DNA from: Chryseotalea sp. WA131a
GTDB lineage: Bacteria; Bacteroidota; Bacteroidia; Cytophagales; Cyclobacteriaceae
Assembly: GCA_025370075.1 (NCBI GenBank)
Contig: CP073016.1
Location: forward strand, 3,782,001 to 3,846,000
Direction: 5' to 3'
DNA: 64,000 nt
Every line of letters starts with the position of its first letter. The stretch's first letter is position 1. A program made the position numbers and the translations under genes. Below, piece after piece: positions 1 through 8,876 of the stretch. The notes below the pieces were generated by a model. That model ran no database searches, was not told the DNA's origin, and worked only from the letters and a program-made list of their open reading frames with translations.

Positions 1-72
1 TAAGGTGTCTTGAGCCAAGCTAATAGTACTTATAAATAACATCAAGGCCAAAGTATAGAGGAGATTTTTCAT
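1..72 (-). CDS. Secreted protein, N-terminal fragment (cut by window edge)
   Basis: Only the first 24 codons lie in the window; the gene continues past the left edge. The ATG is at 72 on the minus strand. The translation begins MKNLLYTLALMLF and continues to a SLAQ-D junction. That is a basic start, a hydrophobic core and an Ala-Gln cleavage site, typical of Bacteroidota Sec signal peptides. The mature domain is not visible, so no function can be given. The short word GGCCAAAG/GACCAAAG is repeated just upstream. Confidence 0.6.
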   Translation of the reverse strand, partial: MKNLLYTLALMLFISTISLAQDTL

Positions 73-80
73 GTTGTTGA

Positions 81-112
81 ATGGCCAAAGCCATTGGTTG
101 AGTGACCAAAGA
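81..112 (-). repeat. Degenerate word repeat before start codon (locus 1)
   Basis: GGCCAAAG (83-90) recurs as GACCAAAG (104-111), with CCATTGG between them, a few bases upstream of the ATG at 72. It is a weak member of the family of word repeats found directly before several start codons in this window. Confidence 0.35.
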
Positions 113-136
113 TAGTTTTTTCTTTCAAAACAATTT

Positions 137-919
137 CTACTGATACCTATCCACAATATGCTGACTGATAACTTTATAAATCTCGGCCACGCTTTCGTCT
201 TCTTGCAAAAATTCTAAATGCTTATCCAAAATTTCTAAATCACCACGCATGGCAGGGCCGGTTTGTGCTTGGTCGGGGCCAAGAGCTAAACTTTTGGTGA
301 TGGTTTCTAAAATCAATGGCTTTAAAAAAGTGAAGTCGATGCTGTTTTGTTGCAAGATATCTTTACTGATGGTAAGCATGTGGTTGGTAAAATTAGAAGC
401 AAACACGGCCGCCAGATGCAACGCCTTTCTTTCTTCTGAAGTTATTTTTGCCACTTGCTGACTTATGGCTTGAGCCAGTAACATCAATACTTTTTCTGCT
501 TCTTCCGTATTGCTTTCTATAAAAATGGGAGTGGTTTTAAAATCAACCTTTTTTGCTTTTGAAAAAGTCTGAAGGGGATAAAGTACCCCAACGTGCTGGG
601 CGGCTGCGTAGTGCAATTTGCTCAACGGTTGGCTGCCCGATGTATGAATCAAAACAGCCTCATCTGGAAGAACAATCTCTTGTGCTACGTTTGAGATGGC
701 ATCGTCACTGACGGCTACTATAAAAATGGTTGAATCACTTGTTGAGAAATCGAGGGAAGCTTTTACTTCGGCTTGGTAAAGGCGCTCGGTCAATTCTTCG
801 GCATCGCGCGGATTGGGGCTATACACTTCTTTCACAATAAGACCAGCATTGTCGAGGGCAGGTGCTAAATGCCATGCCAAGTTTCCGGAGCCGATGAAAG
901 AGATAAACGAATTGTCCAT
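137..919 (-). CDS. Rossmann-fold and DUF2520 domain protein
   Basis: A 260-residue cytoplasmic protein. The N-terminus shows the dinucleotide-binding fingerprint FIGSGNLAWHL at about residues 8-18, as in ProC-like NAD(P)-dependent oxidoreductases. The C-terminal half (about 120-255) is the helical DUF2520 domain with a KALHLAAVFASNF stretch. The family resembles pyrroline-5-carboxylate reductase and ketopantoate reductase, but its substrate is not established. It is divergent from the acyl-CoA hydrolase gene at 1015, about 95 bp away. The family call is firm; the reaction is unknown. Confidence 0.85.
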   Translation of the reverse strand: MDNSFISFIGSGNLAWHLAPALDNAGLIVKEVYSPNPRDAEELTERLYQAEVKASLDFSTSDSTIFIVAVSDDAISNVAQEIVLPDEAVLIHTSGSQPLSKLHYAAAQHVGVLYPLQTFSKAKKVDFKTTPIFIESNTEEAEKVLMLLAQAISQQVAKITSEERKALHLAAVFASNFTNHMLTISKDILQQNSIDFTFLKPLILETITKSLALGPDQAQTGPAMRGDLEILDKHLEFLQEDESVAEIYKVISQHIVDRYQ

Positions 920-1014
920 GCTCCTAAAATTAATTCTATTTTAACCAATTCTATGACAAATATCATCACTCGCATTTGAATACACACGTATCTTTCGGTC
1001 AAAAAAAATATCCT

Positions 1015-2310
1015 ATGTCAGTTCCATTTATGTCCGCATCAGATGCTATCAAAACTATTCAGTCGGGAGACCGCGTTTTTGTTCACGGCAGTGCGGCCAC
1101 GCCTTTGTTCTTGCTGAAAGAACTCGCCAATCAAGCTTCGCGACTCTCCAACGTGGAGCTTACCGCAGTTAGCACCCTAGGGGAGTTAGATATCACAAGG
1201 CCAGAGTATAGTGAAAAATTTTATTTTAACTCACTATTTGTTTCCGATAACATTCGCGCTAACATCAATGGAAATAATGGAGAGTACATCCCTATTTTTT
1301 TAAGTGAGATTTCGCGGCTGTTTGAGCAAGGCATTTTGCCCATCGATGTAGCCATGTTGCATGTATCACCACCCGATCAGCATGGTTATTGTTCGTTGGG
1401 CACTTCGGTAGATGTTGCCAAATCGGCCGTTAAGCAGGCCAAAAAGATTATTGCGCAAGTAAACCCTAACATGCCACGCACGCATGGGGATGGATTTATC
1501 CACATAAGTAAAATGGATGCGTTGGTAGAGTGTACGCAAGAATTGCCGCAGGTACGGTATGCCGATAAGATTTCGGAAGCTGAGGGGATAATCGGAAAAC
1601 TAATTGCCAATCTGGTGGAAGACCGCTCTACTTTGCAAATGGGCATTGGTGCTATACCCGATGCGGTGCTTCAATCACTAGGTCATTGCAAAGATTTAGG
1701 GGTTCACACCGAGATGTTTTCGGATGGTGTGATTGACTTGTTGCAAAAAGGGGTCATCACCAATGCGTATAAAAAGAAACACCCCGGCAAGGTAGTTTCT
1801 GCTTTTGCCATTGGCACCGATAAGCTTTACCGAGCGATTAATGATAACCCGGCCTTTGCATTTTTAGAAGCTAGTTATGTAAACGATACACGGGTGATTC
1901 GCGCAAACCCAAAAGTAGTTGCCATCAATAGTGCCATTGAAATTGATATTACCGGGCAAGTGTGTGCCGATTCGATTGGCACCTACCAATATTCGGGTGT
2001 TGGAGGCCAGATGGATTTTATTAGAGGCGCGTCTTTATCCGACAAAGGCAAACCTATTATTGCGTTAACTTCGGCCACCAAAAAAGGTGAATCTAAAATT
2101 GTGCCTACCTTAAAACCTGGTGCAGGAGTAGTTTCAACCCGTGCCCACATGCACTACATCGTTACCGAGTATGGGGTGGCCAACTTGTACGGAAAGAATC
2201 TGCATCAGCGAGCATTGGCATTGATGAACATTGCACATCCTGCCAATCGCGAGATGTTAGAAAAAGAGATTATGAAAAGGTTTGGGAGCAATCACTATTA
2301 TCGCGATTAA
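1015..2310 (+). CDS. Acetyl-CoA hydrolase/transferase family protein
   Basis: A 431-residue cytoplasmic CoA-transferase. The family moves CoA between acetyl-CoA and acids such as 4-hydroxybutyrate or succinate, or hydrolyses acetyl-CoA. Visible signatures are SGDRVFVHGSAATP near the N-terminus, HVSPPDQHGYCSLGTSVD in the first domain, and a second domain with GIGAIPDAV and HTEMFSDG, whose Glu is the expected catalytic CoA-ester residue. The frame is open from a TTG at 976, but homologs begin close to the SADEA-like segment, so the ATG at 1015 (or 1030) is preferred. The substrate cannot be deduced. Confidence 0.85.
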   Translation: MSVPFMSASDAIKTIQSGDRVFVHGSAATPLFLLKELANQASRLSNVELTAVSTLGELDITRPEYSEKFYFNSLFVSDNIRANINGNNGEYIPIFLSEISRLFEQGILPIDVAMLHVSPPDQHGYCSLGTSVDVAKSAVKQAKKIIAQVNPNMPRTHGDGFIHISKMDALVECTQELPQVRYADKISEAEGIIGKLIANLVEDRSTLQMGIGAIPDAVLQSLGHCKDLGVHTEMFSDGVIDLLQKGVITNAYKKKHPGKVVSAFAIGTDKLYRAINDNPAFAFLEASYVNDTRVIRANPKVVAINSAIEIDITGQVCADSIGTYQYSGVGGQMDFIRGASLSDKGKPIIALTSATKKGESKIVPTLKPGAGVVSTRAHMHYIVTEYGVANLYGKNLHQRALALMNIAHPANREMLEKEIMKRFGSNHYYRD

Positions 2311-2321
2311 GCTCAGATCAA

Positions 2322-3461
2322 CTAGACACTTACTTTGCAAAGGTCAGCCAACTTCTCTACCACAAAATCGATTTCTTCTAGTGTATTTTTTTTGCTGAAA
2401 GAGAAACGCACTGCGCCTCTTTTTGAATTGGGATAAAGTGCACCCAATACATGCGAACCGGTGGATGCACCGCTGGAGCAGGCACTGCCACCGGAAGCCG
2501 AGATGCCTTGTAAATCTAAATTGAAGAGCAGCATATCGTTCTCTTCTGCTTCGGGTAACGAAACATTCAGCACCGTGTACAAACTTTTTTCTAAGTTGGC
2601 AGAATCGCCATGGAACGAAACCCCTGGAATCGTTTCGCACAGTTTGTCAATCATGTGCGACTTTATCTTTTTGATATGGCTTTCATGTTCGTCCATTTCG
2701 CGATAGCAAATTTCCAACGCTTTTGCCAACCCAATAATGCCATATACGTTTTCAGTCCCTCCACGCATGTTGCGTTCTTGAGCGCCACCGTGTATAAGTT
2801 GATGTATTTTCTTGTCTTTGTGGATGTACATAAAACCAACACCTTTGGGGCCGTGGAATTTATGAGCCGCAGCCGTCATCCCATGAACTTTTAATTTTTT
2901 CATGTCGTGGCGATAGTGCCCCATGGTTTGCACGGTGTCTGATTGAAAGTAGGCATTGAACTGTGCACATAGTTCACCTACTTTTTCTAGGTCTAATAAA
3001 TTTCCGATTTCGTTGTTAGCATGCATCAACGAAACCAACGCCTTGGGGTATTGTTGCAGAAGGCTTTGCAGATGCAATAAATCAACATGCCCTTTTTCAT
3101 CTAACTGCACGTGGTGAAGTTGCACATGTCCTTTTTTCTCCAGCGTTTCGAGCGTGTGTGTTACCGCATGATGTTCGATCGGTGAAGAGATGGCGTGCTG
3201 CAACCCATAAGTAGTGATGCTATTGCATAATAAGGTATTATCTGCTTCTGTGCCACCTGAAGTGAAAATGATTTCGCCCGGTGTACAATTCAATAACTCC
3301 GCTACTTTTTTCCGTGCCGATTCAATCGCAGCCCTCACTTTTCTGCCATGCGCGTGCGTAGAAGATGGATTGCCGAAATCTTCCAACATAAAAGGCTTCA
3401 TGGCCTCAAATACTTCGGGGTCGAGTGGGGTGGTGGCAGCGTTGTCGAGATAGACTCTCAT
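2322..3461 (-). CDS. Cysteine desulfurase (NifS/IscS class V aminotransferase)
   Basis: A 379-residue PLP enzyme that takes sulfur from L-cysteine for Fe-S clusters and other thio-cofactors. It starts MRVYLDNAATTPLDPEV, the family hallmark. SGGTEADN follows at about 68-75, then HANNEIGN, the PLP-lysine segment AAHKFHGPKG near residue 200, and the loop GGSACSSG near 328 with the persulfide-forming cysteine. Length is normal. No scaffold (iscU/sufU) or assembly gene is adjacent. A TAACTTTG promoter element lies 18 bp upstream. Confidence 0.93.
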   Translation of the reverse strand: MRVYLDNAATTPLDPEVFEAMKPFMLEDFGNPSSTHAHGRKVRAAIESARKKVAELLNCTPGEIIFTSGGTEADNTLLCNSITTYGLQHAISSPIEHHAVTHTLETLEKKGHVQLHHVQLDEKGHVDLLHLQSLLQQYPKALVSLMHANNEIGNLLDLEKVGELCAQFNAYFQSDTVQTMGHYRHDMKKLKVHGMTAAAHKFHGPKGVGFMYIHKDKKIHQLIHGGAQERNMRGGTENVYGIIGLAKALEICYREMDEHESHIKKIKSHMIDKLCETIPGVSFHGDSANLEKSLYTVLNVSLPEAEENDMLLFNLDLQGISASGGSACSSGASTGSHVLGALYPNSKRGAVRFSFSKKNTLEEIDFVVEKLADLCKVSV

Positions 3462-3478
3462 ACCAAATCTTTTGTCCG

Positions 3479-3486
3479 CAAAGTTA
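3479..3486 (-). promoter_or_regulatory. -7 promoter element of cysteine desulfurase
   Basis: TAACTTTG on the minus strand matches the Bacteroidetes -7 consensus TAnnTTTG exactly. It ends 17 bp before the ATG at 3461, leaving a short leader. A TTC triplet about 21 bp further upstream could be the -33 element. Confidence 0.55.
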
Positions 3487-3543
3487 TTGGAAAAAAATTC
3501 ATGGAACGAAAAGCTATATCAATTGGTAGCATTCACCAACCTA

Positions 3544-4164
3544 TCAAGCCCTTAAAAAATATCGTAAGAAGGCATAAATCCCCAAAGCCAGCATGATAAA
3601 ACCCGGTGCCATTTTGAGGTACTTATTTTGGTGAATGTGGGGCGCAAGTTTAGCTGCCATGAATGTAAACAAGGTTAACAAGAGCATGGCCCCTACCGAA
3701 GTACCAAACACATAGCTATGGATCAACGGTTTCGATGATAAGTCTATCCATCCTTGCGCCCTAAAGTAAGCCGTTGCGGCCGTCCAATACGGAATGGCCA
3801 TGGGGTTGAGGATACTTAATATCAGTCCACGTCTGAAACCGCTCTCATTAAACTTAACGGAAAAAGTAGAGGGCTTCCGCGCGGCCCATAGCGTAAACAA
3901 GCCAAGAGTAGTTACTGTAATGGCGGTGATCAACTGAAGGTTTGCTACCATCCATGGGTAACTCGAGATCCACCCTTCAAACTCTACGGCTATCCAAGCG
4001 TAGGGGTATTCAACGATGGCTACAGCCAAAGCAAAGCGAAGCGCGGTGTTTACTTTGTTTTCTAAACCAAGTTGTAGAACTGATACATTTAAGGTGCCAG
4101 GCGGTATGGAGCCAATAAAACTAAAGACCGTACCTGTTATGAAAACTTTCAGGAGCTCCAACAT
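3544..4164 (-). CDS. LysE family translocator
   Basis: A 206-residue integral membrane protein with about six hydrophobic segments. The N-terminal SFIGSIPPGTLNVSVLQLGLENK matches the LysE/RhtB motif (G-x-x-x-PGP-like turn, here IPPGT). The family exports amino acids or related small metabolites across the inner membrane. NPMAIPYWTAATAYF in the second half is the other conserved block. Substrate unknown. It lies between the cysteine desulfurase and the anti-sigma gene on the same strand, with an 82-bp gap that holds the desulfurase promoter. Confidence 0.8.
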   Translation of the reverse strand: MLELLKVFITGTVFSFIGSIPPGTLNVSVLQLGLENKVNTALRFALAVAIVEYPYAWIAVEFEGWISSYPWMVANLQLITAITVTTLGLFTLWAARKPSTFSVKFNESGFRRGLILSILNPMAIPYWTAATAYFRAQGWIDLSSKPLIHSYVFGTSVGAMLLLTLFTFMAAKLAPHIHQNKYLKMAPGFIMLALGIYAFLRYFLRA

Positions 4165-4190
4165 AAGTTAAATAAAGGCAAAATAAGCAA

Positions 4191-5513
4191 TTACTTTCTT
4201 GCTTTTGCAGGATCGAATTTCACCCGTACCAGCACCTCACTTTCAATGGGCACATTATCTTCGGTGGTGGGCGACCACGTAGGGCCTTCTTTTACCATGC
4301 GCAAAGCTTCTTCATCAAATGCTTTACCCAAGCTTTTCACAACATTGAATTGATCTAAACTGCCATCGGTACGAACGGTGAACTTCAACGACACCTTTCC
4401 TTTTATCTTTTTTTCTAGTTCTGCTAGCGGATACCGGGCATCGTTATCGAGATATCGATTATAAGCCTTTAATCCACCCACTGGTTCTGCTTTTTTGATG
4501 ATTGGATTGTGGTTTTCATCGCGCGATACGCCATAGCCAGTTACAACTACTTCGCTCAGTTGCGATACATCTTGCTCTAATGCCACTGCCAGTTTTGAAT
4601 CATTTGGTTTGACTTCTTTTGTTTTTAATCCAATAAAAGAAAATACGAGATTGGGATTTTCGACAGGGCTTTCAATTTCGAATATGCCATTGGCATCTGT
4701 AACCGTACCTTGGGTAGTACCATCGATTACAACATTTACACCTGGCATGGGACTGCCGTCTTCAGAGGAAGTAACTTTGCCTTGGTAGGTTTTTAAGGCA
4801 AAAGATTTAGCACGACTTAATGATGGAGCTGGTGCTATAGATTTTTTTTCTTTTGAACTTATGTCCAGAGCGGCCATTCGTTCTGTTTTTTCCGCTTCAG
4901 CCTTTTTTAACTCTAACTCTTCTGCTTTTGATGGGGAAGCGACTTCAGAGGCCGTCTCATCAGTCTCCTCTTTTTCGGCCAACGCAATTGGGTTTTCAGT
5001 AGGCTGAGTAGCAGCCACTCCGGTTTTTGTAGTAGCAATTTCAGCAGGTGGTTTTGGTTGATTGTTTTTTGATTGATCAATGGTTGAAACCGAAGGGTTT
5101 TCTTTCGTCACTGACTTGTACGCGCCTGTGCCATTACCACTGGTATCGGTTTTGATTCCTAGCGGAGTAGGTGCTGATTCATTCGGAGTGGTGGCTTTGT
5201 TTTCAAGTGCTAGGTCATTTGGTTTAGTTCCCGGCATCAATTGGTTGGCAATCAAATAACCACTTACTGCAATGATTACCCCGGCAGCTATCCGTAAAGG
5301 CCAAATCCATGATGCGCCTTTTTTCTCACTTCCAATTTTGGATTGCAATTCATTCACATCGCTTGAGAAAGTAGTTGCATCCAACGCATCGGCACCTTCT
5401 AGGGCATCGGCTAAAAACGGATCGCGCAAAGCTTCTTTTTCAAGCGCATGCATTTGTGCTGGGGTCAGCTCGCCTCGTTTGTATTTTTCAATATCGGTTT
5501 TCCAGTCACGCAT
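4191..5513 (-). CDS. Anti-sigma / SusC-plug-like / TonB C-terminal chimeric protein
   Basis: A 440-residue protein overlapping the upstream ECF sigma gene by 8 bp. Residues 1-45 form a short acidic/helical cytoplasmic domain of the anti-sigma type. A transmembrane helix spans about 69-91, followed by a low-complexity Pro/Thr/Glu/Lys periplasmic linker to about 240. A CarboxypepD_reg-like domain (243-314) follows. Then comes EVVVTGYG (321-328), the strand found after that domain in SusC receptors. A TonB C-terminal domain occupies about 350-435 (YPLAELEKKIKGKV, FTVRTDGSLDQF). The regulatory domain matches the SusC at 41298 at 26 of 36 positions over GKVTSSEDG...FEI. Likely role: membrane anti-sigma factor that also engages TonB-type contacts; this is inference. 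Confidence 0.8.
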   Translation of the reverse strand: MRDWKTDIEKYKRGELTPAQMHALEKEALRDPFLADALEGADALDATTFSSDVNELQSKIGSEKKGASWIWPLRIAAGVIIAVSGYLIANQLMPGTKPNDLALENKATTPNESAPTPLGIKTDTSGNGTGAYKSVTKENPSVSTIDQSKNNQPKPPAEIATTKTGVAATQPTENPIALAEKEETDETASEVASPSKAEELELKKAEAEKTERMAALDISSKEKKSIAPAPSLSRAKSFALKTYQGKVTSSEDGSPMPGVNVVIDGTTQGTVTDANGIFEIESPVENPNLVFSFIGLKTKEVKPNDSKLAVALEQDVSQLSEVVVTGYGVSRDENHNPIIKKAEPVGGLKAYNRYLDNDARYPLAELEKKIKGKVSLKFTVRTDGSLDQFNVVKSLGKAFDEEALRMVKEGPTWSPTTEDNVPIESEVLVRVKFDPAKARK

Positions 5514-6057
5514 TTTGCTCCATGCATATTTTTAAATTCCGTTTGCCATTTTGAATGTAACTTTTTACTTGGTTCATATCAAAACCCGTGATTGTTACTA
5601 TTTCTTTGTAACACTTTTCTTGTAAAAAGAATAACCGCACACATTGCTGCTGATCGGCCAGCAATTTGGCAATACAGTTCTCCAATTTAGTAAGATTTTG
5701 TTCCATTTCAGGCTCCTCTTCCAGATGCAAAACAATGTCCGTTTCCATAAGGAGAGGAGATAATTCTTCCGTTTGTTTGCCTTTTCGTGCCCGAAGCTGC
5801 ATTAAACAATGATTTCGGGTGGCTACGTAGAGCCAACTTTTAAAATTTTCTACTTCGTGGGTGCGCAGGGAGGCGCCCAGCCTTTCAAACTGCTGCATGA
5901 CTGCATCTTTGGCATCGTCTCGGTCTTTCAAATATTTTACGCACACGCCATAAACCATTGCGGTGTAGCGTTGATACAGATTTCCCCAATGCGCCAAATC
6001 GCCTGTCCTTTTATACAGGGCGAGTAATTCGGCATCGGTCAGGGTTTGAGTTTGCAC
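5506..6057 (-). CDS. ECF-family RNA polymerase sigma factor
   Basis: A 183-residue sigma-70 family factor of the extracytoplasmic type. Region 2 contains YTAMVYGVCVKYLKDRDDAKDAVMQQFERL at about 30-58, and region 4 ends with YKEIVTITGFDMNQVKSYIQNGKRNLK, the helix-turn-helix that reads the -35 region. The start is a GTG at 6057; no ATG is better placed. It overlaps the downstream anti-sigma gene by 8 bp, the usual coupled arrangement, so the two are very likely partners. The target regulon is not evident. Confidence 0.9.
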   Translation of the reverse strand: MQTQTLTDAELLALYKRTGDLAHWGNLYQRYTAMVYGVCVKYLKDRDDAKDAVMQQFERLGASLRTHEVENFKSWLYVATRNHCLMQLRARKGKQTEELSPLLMETDIVLHLEEEPEMEQNLTKLENCIAKLLADQQQCVRLFFLQEKCYKEIVTITGFDMNQVKSYIQNGKRNLKICMEQNA

Positions 6058-6100
6058 GTATCGATTTTTGTGCTTATAAGATTGAGATTTAATTTAAGGA

Positions 6101-7714
6101 CTACTTTTTCACAAGCTTTTGTAACGCTTCGCTCTTTATTATTTGTCCGTGCTTATTGACCGTTTCTTTTTTTACGATGAGGTTATCGCTGGCACTTACA
6201 TAGGTGCGCACTGTGGTGCTATCTACACGGGCGGGTTCATATGATTGTTTTTCAAAAACATACACTTGCAATTGCTTTTCACCTTTTGCAAAGGTATAGG
6301 TTGGAATGATTTCGCGAATGCACATGTTGAATTTTCCGTTGTCGTCTTCGCCATCGCGGCAAAAGCCCGGTCTGTTAAGCTCAAACAATTCGTTGTTAAT
6401 GATGAGAATATTTTGTCTTCGATAAACGGAAATTACATTGGGTTCATTCAGCTCTTTGTTATCTTCCGTAGTCCATCTGGAAAACTGGTTGCCATCGTAT
6501 TTTTTTATCAACAAGTTGCGATACATGATTTTTCCATCTTTCTCCTTTACTATATAAGTAGCTTCACTTAGGCCCACTAAGTTCTTGCCTAAATAGATCA
6601 AGGCAAAAGGAATGAAAAAGAAAGTGAACAACACATACGAAAAACCTACGAGCCGATATTTGATGGTGAGTTTGCCAAGCCCTATGGCTAATTTAAGAGG
6701 TAAATCTTTTATATAGGGTATTGGTAGAAAGATCAATACACCAATGAAGTTGAAAAGAAAATGCGCTAAGGCAATGCTAATGGCAGCATTTGAATTGAAT
6801 GTGGAGGCGAGAAACGCAGTAACGGTTGTTCCGATGTTGGCGCCTAAAATAAAAGGGGCTGCGGCTTGAAGTTTCACCACTTTTTTGGCCACCAATGGTA
6901 CGACCAACGAAGTGGTAACGGTGCTTGATCGAATGGCAGCAGTCGTTAATAGCCCCCAGCCAAATGATTTGTAGGTGTTTTTAAAAAAGAATTGTTGAAA
7001 GCGTTCGGGCGTGCCAAACCCCATGATGTTAGTAATGATTTTTCGAAAGAAGAGGATCGATCCGAAAAGCAAAGCAATGGCAATAACACCCAATACAAAG
7101 CCATTGTTGATTATGCCTTTTAGAAAATGAATGAGTGGAGAGAACAATCCACCCAGCATGGTAAAATCGGTAACCAACGGTCCGTTTGGCTGGGCAAATA
7201 TTTTCGACAATGAACGAGCCAGTTCAGAGAGGAACCCAAAATAATATTCGAGCGGAAAAAGGATAAGTACGGTGAGGATATTGAAGAAATCATGATAGGT
7301 TCCGGCTGCCACGGCTCTTCGAAATTCTTTTCGTTTGGTAATGAAACTCAAAGACACAAGGGTGCTGGTTATGGTAGTGCCCACATTTGCGCCCATGATA
7401 ATGGGCACTGCGCCTTGCAATGAAATAGAGCCGGAGGCCACCAGAGCGACCACCAATGAGGTGGTGGCTGAACTGCTTTGAATAATGGCGGTAACCAAGA
7501 GTCCTATGAAAAGCCCAGTGAAAGGGTTGGATGTTGCTGTTAGAATTACTTCCGTGGCCACGTTGCCCAATTGCTCAAGGGCAGCAATCATCAAATCGAG
7601 CGAAAACAAAAAGATGAGCAACGCTGCGATAATGAGTGCCGAGTTGCGCGCATATATTTTCCAACGCGAAGGCTGCGAACCAGAAGGGGTTTGAACAATG
7701 GGAGGTAGTACCAT
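6101..7714 (-). CDS. Na/Pi cotransporter family protein with extra C-terminal domain
   Basis: A 537-residue inner-membrane protein. The two inverted family repeats are clear: QSSSATTSLVVALVASG with GANVGTTITS near 80-115, and RSSTVTTSLVVPLVAKK with GANIGTTVTAFLAS near 260-300. These QSS/RSS and GANxGTT blocks define type II Na-dependent phosphate symporters. After the last helix, at about residue 385, the protein lacks the usual PhoU-like helical domain. It has instead about 150 residues rich in beta strands with two cysteines (GFCRDGEDDNG and NMCIRE). That tail was not recognised. Confidence 0.85.
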   Translation of the reverse strand: MVLPPIVQTPSGSQPSRWKIYARNSALIIAALLIFLFSLDLMIAALEQLGNVATEVILTATSNPFTGLFIGLLVTAIIQSSSATTSLVVALVASGSISLQGAVPIIMGANVGTTITSTLVSLSFITKRKEFRRAVAAGTYHDFFNILTVLILFPLEYYFGFLSELARSLSKIFAQPNGPLVTDFTMLGGLFSPLIHFLKGIINNGFVLGVIAIALLFGSILFFRKIITNIMGFGTPERFQQFFFKNTYKSFGWGLLTTAAIRSSTVTTSLVVPLVAKKVVKLQAAAPFILGANIGTTVTAFLASTFNSNAAISIALAHFLFNFIGVLIFLPIPYIKDLPLKLAIGLGKLTIKYRLVGFSYVLFTFFFIPFALIYLGKNLVGLSEATYIVKEKDGKIMYRNLLIKKYDGNQFSRWTTEDNKELNEPNVISVYRRQNILIINNELFELNRPGFCRDGEDDNGKFNMCIREIIPTYTFAKGEKQLQVYVFEKQSYEPARVDSTTVRTYVSASDNLIVKKETVNKHGQIIKSEALQKLVKK

Positions 7715-7788
7715 GCTTACCTGTAAATATAAGCAGATAGCTGTAATTAGGGTTTTAACTAAAAATTAATTTTAGTAAGTAAAATTTA

Positions 7789-8817
7789 TCATCTCGAAAA
7801 CACCTCGTACGTAAAGGCAAGTTTTCGGCCTATGAAAATTCGAATCCTAATTAGACCCTTTTCTTTTAGAATAAGATTAAAGTTATAATAACCCTCTTGG
7901 TCAACCTTAAGTGGAAAAACTTCCGATCTGAAATGTTTAAAGCTGAATTTTGATTTTGAATACAAATCAACAGAAACTTTTTTTAAACTATCAGGCGGCA
8001 AATTAGATGTAAACGCAAACGTAATCACTGAATCTCCTTTCAATTTAATCGACCCTTCCGTTGGTTTATAGTGATTTAGTTTATTAGTAATAAATCCTTC
8101 CCCTTTATAAGGGGAATTCAAAAAATATTTTAAGGTAGGCTTGTCAGTAAGTAAAAGCCAATCTGGGTTTTTTGGATAGTGATCTAGCGCAAAGAAAAAG
8201 GGGTCGGCAAGAAAATAGTTTTTATTGAACCGTTTTCTAAACTGATTAAAATCTTCGTTTACATAACCAGCAGCCCATGTTGGATCTGATAGGTACCATT
8301 TGTTATTGATAAAGACGGCATTCCAAGCGTGGTCAATAACTCCATATCCCATTCTATCCAATTCATTCCTTCCATACCCTGAAATAACTTCGCACGTGAT
8401 TCCCGCAAATCCGCACATGGTTTCAAGCAGCGATGAATAACCAGAGCAGATTGACTCTTTACCAATGATTAATCTTTTTAAGAGCCTTTTATCAAATCCC
8501 TTTTTCCATTTTTCGAGCTTTCTCTTTTTGTATTTGAATTGGTATTCTTTTTTCTTCTTTTCATCATAAAGAACGATATCGTAAGAGATATTATTTGCTA
8601 TCCATTTGAAAATAGCTCTAAACTTTTCAACGTCAGAGCTCAGATCTTTTGTGAGTAGTGAGGTAAGCTTTTGCTGATCTTTTAAATCAAAATTTTCATA
8701 CAATGCAGCAATGCTATCTGGTTTTGTAAAATCAGTTGTTTCAAAATCAAGAAATTGAGAAAAGCCAGGTACTGAAGTAAATAGCGTGTAAAAAAGAAAA
8801 AAGATTTTTCTCATCAT
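7789..8817 (-). CDS. Transglutaminase-like domain protein, secreted
   Basis: A 342-residue protein with an N-terminal hydrophobic signal (MMRKIFFLFYTLF...GFSQ). The transglutaminase-like core shows a cysteine protease-type triad: C124 in ESICSGYSSL, H163 in VIDHAWNAVF and D178 in WYLSDPTWA. The domain order and spacing fit the transglut_core family, whose bacterial members are mostly uncharacterised peptidases or cross-linkers. The C-terminal 120 residues look like a beta-sandwich. It stands alone between the phosphate transporter and the amidohydrolase. Confidence 0.8.
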   Translation of the reverse strand: MMRKIFFLFYTLFTSVPGFSQFLDFETTDFTKPDSIAALYENFDLKDQQKLTSLLTKDLSSDVEKFRAIFKWIANNISYDIVLYDEKKKKEYQFKYKKRKLEKWKKGFDKRLLKRLIIGKESICSGYSSLLETMCGFAGITCEVISGYGRNELDRMGYGVIDHAWNAVFINNKWYLSDPTWAAGYVNEDFNQFRKRFNKNYFLADPFFFALDHYPKNPDWLLLTDKPTLKYFLNSPYKGEGFITNKLNHYKPTEGSIKLKGDSVITFAFTSNLPPDSLKKVSVDLYSKSKFSFKHFRSEVFPLKVDQEGYYNFNLILKEKGLIRIRIFIGRKLAFTYEVFSR

Positions 8818-8876
8818 TTGGAATACGCTGTTAATCCAAATTTGAAGAAAAGTAACAGCCCATTAAAAAGATTTTG

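Noticed and set aside
2344..2640. Open frames on the opposite or shifted strand inside the cysteine desulfurase, and many similar ones elsewhere
   Set aside because: They shadow well-supported genes, lack domains and are explained by codon bias of the true gene.
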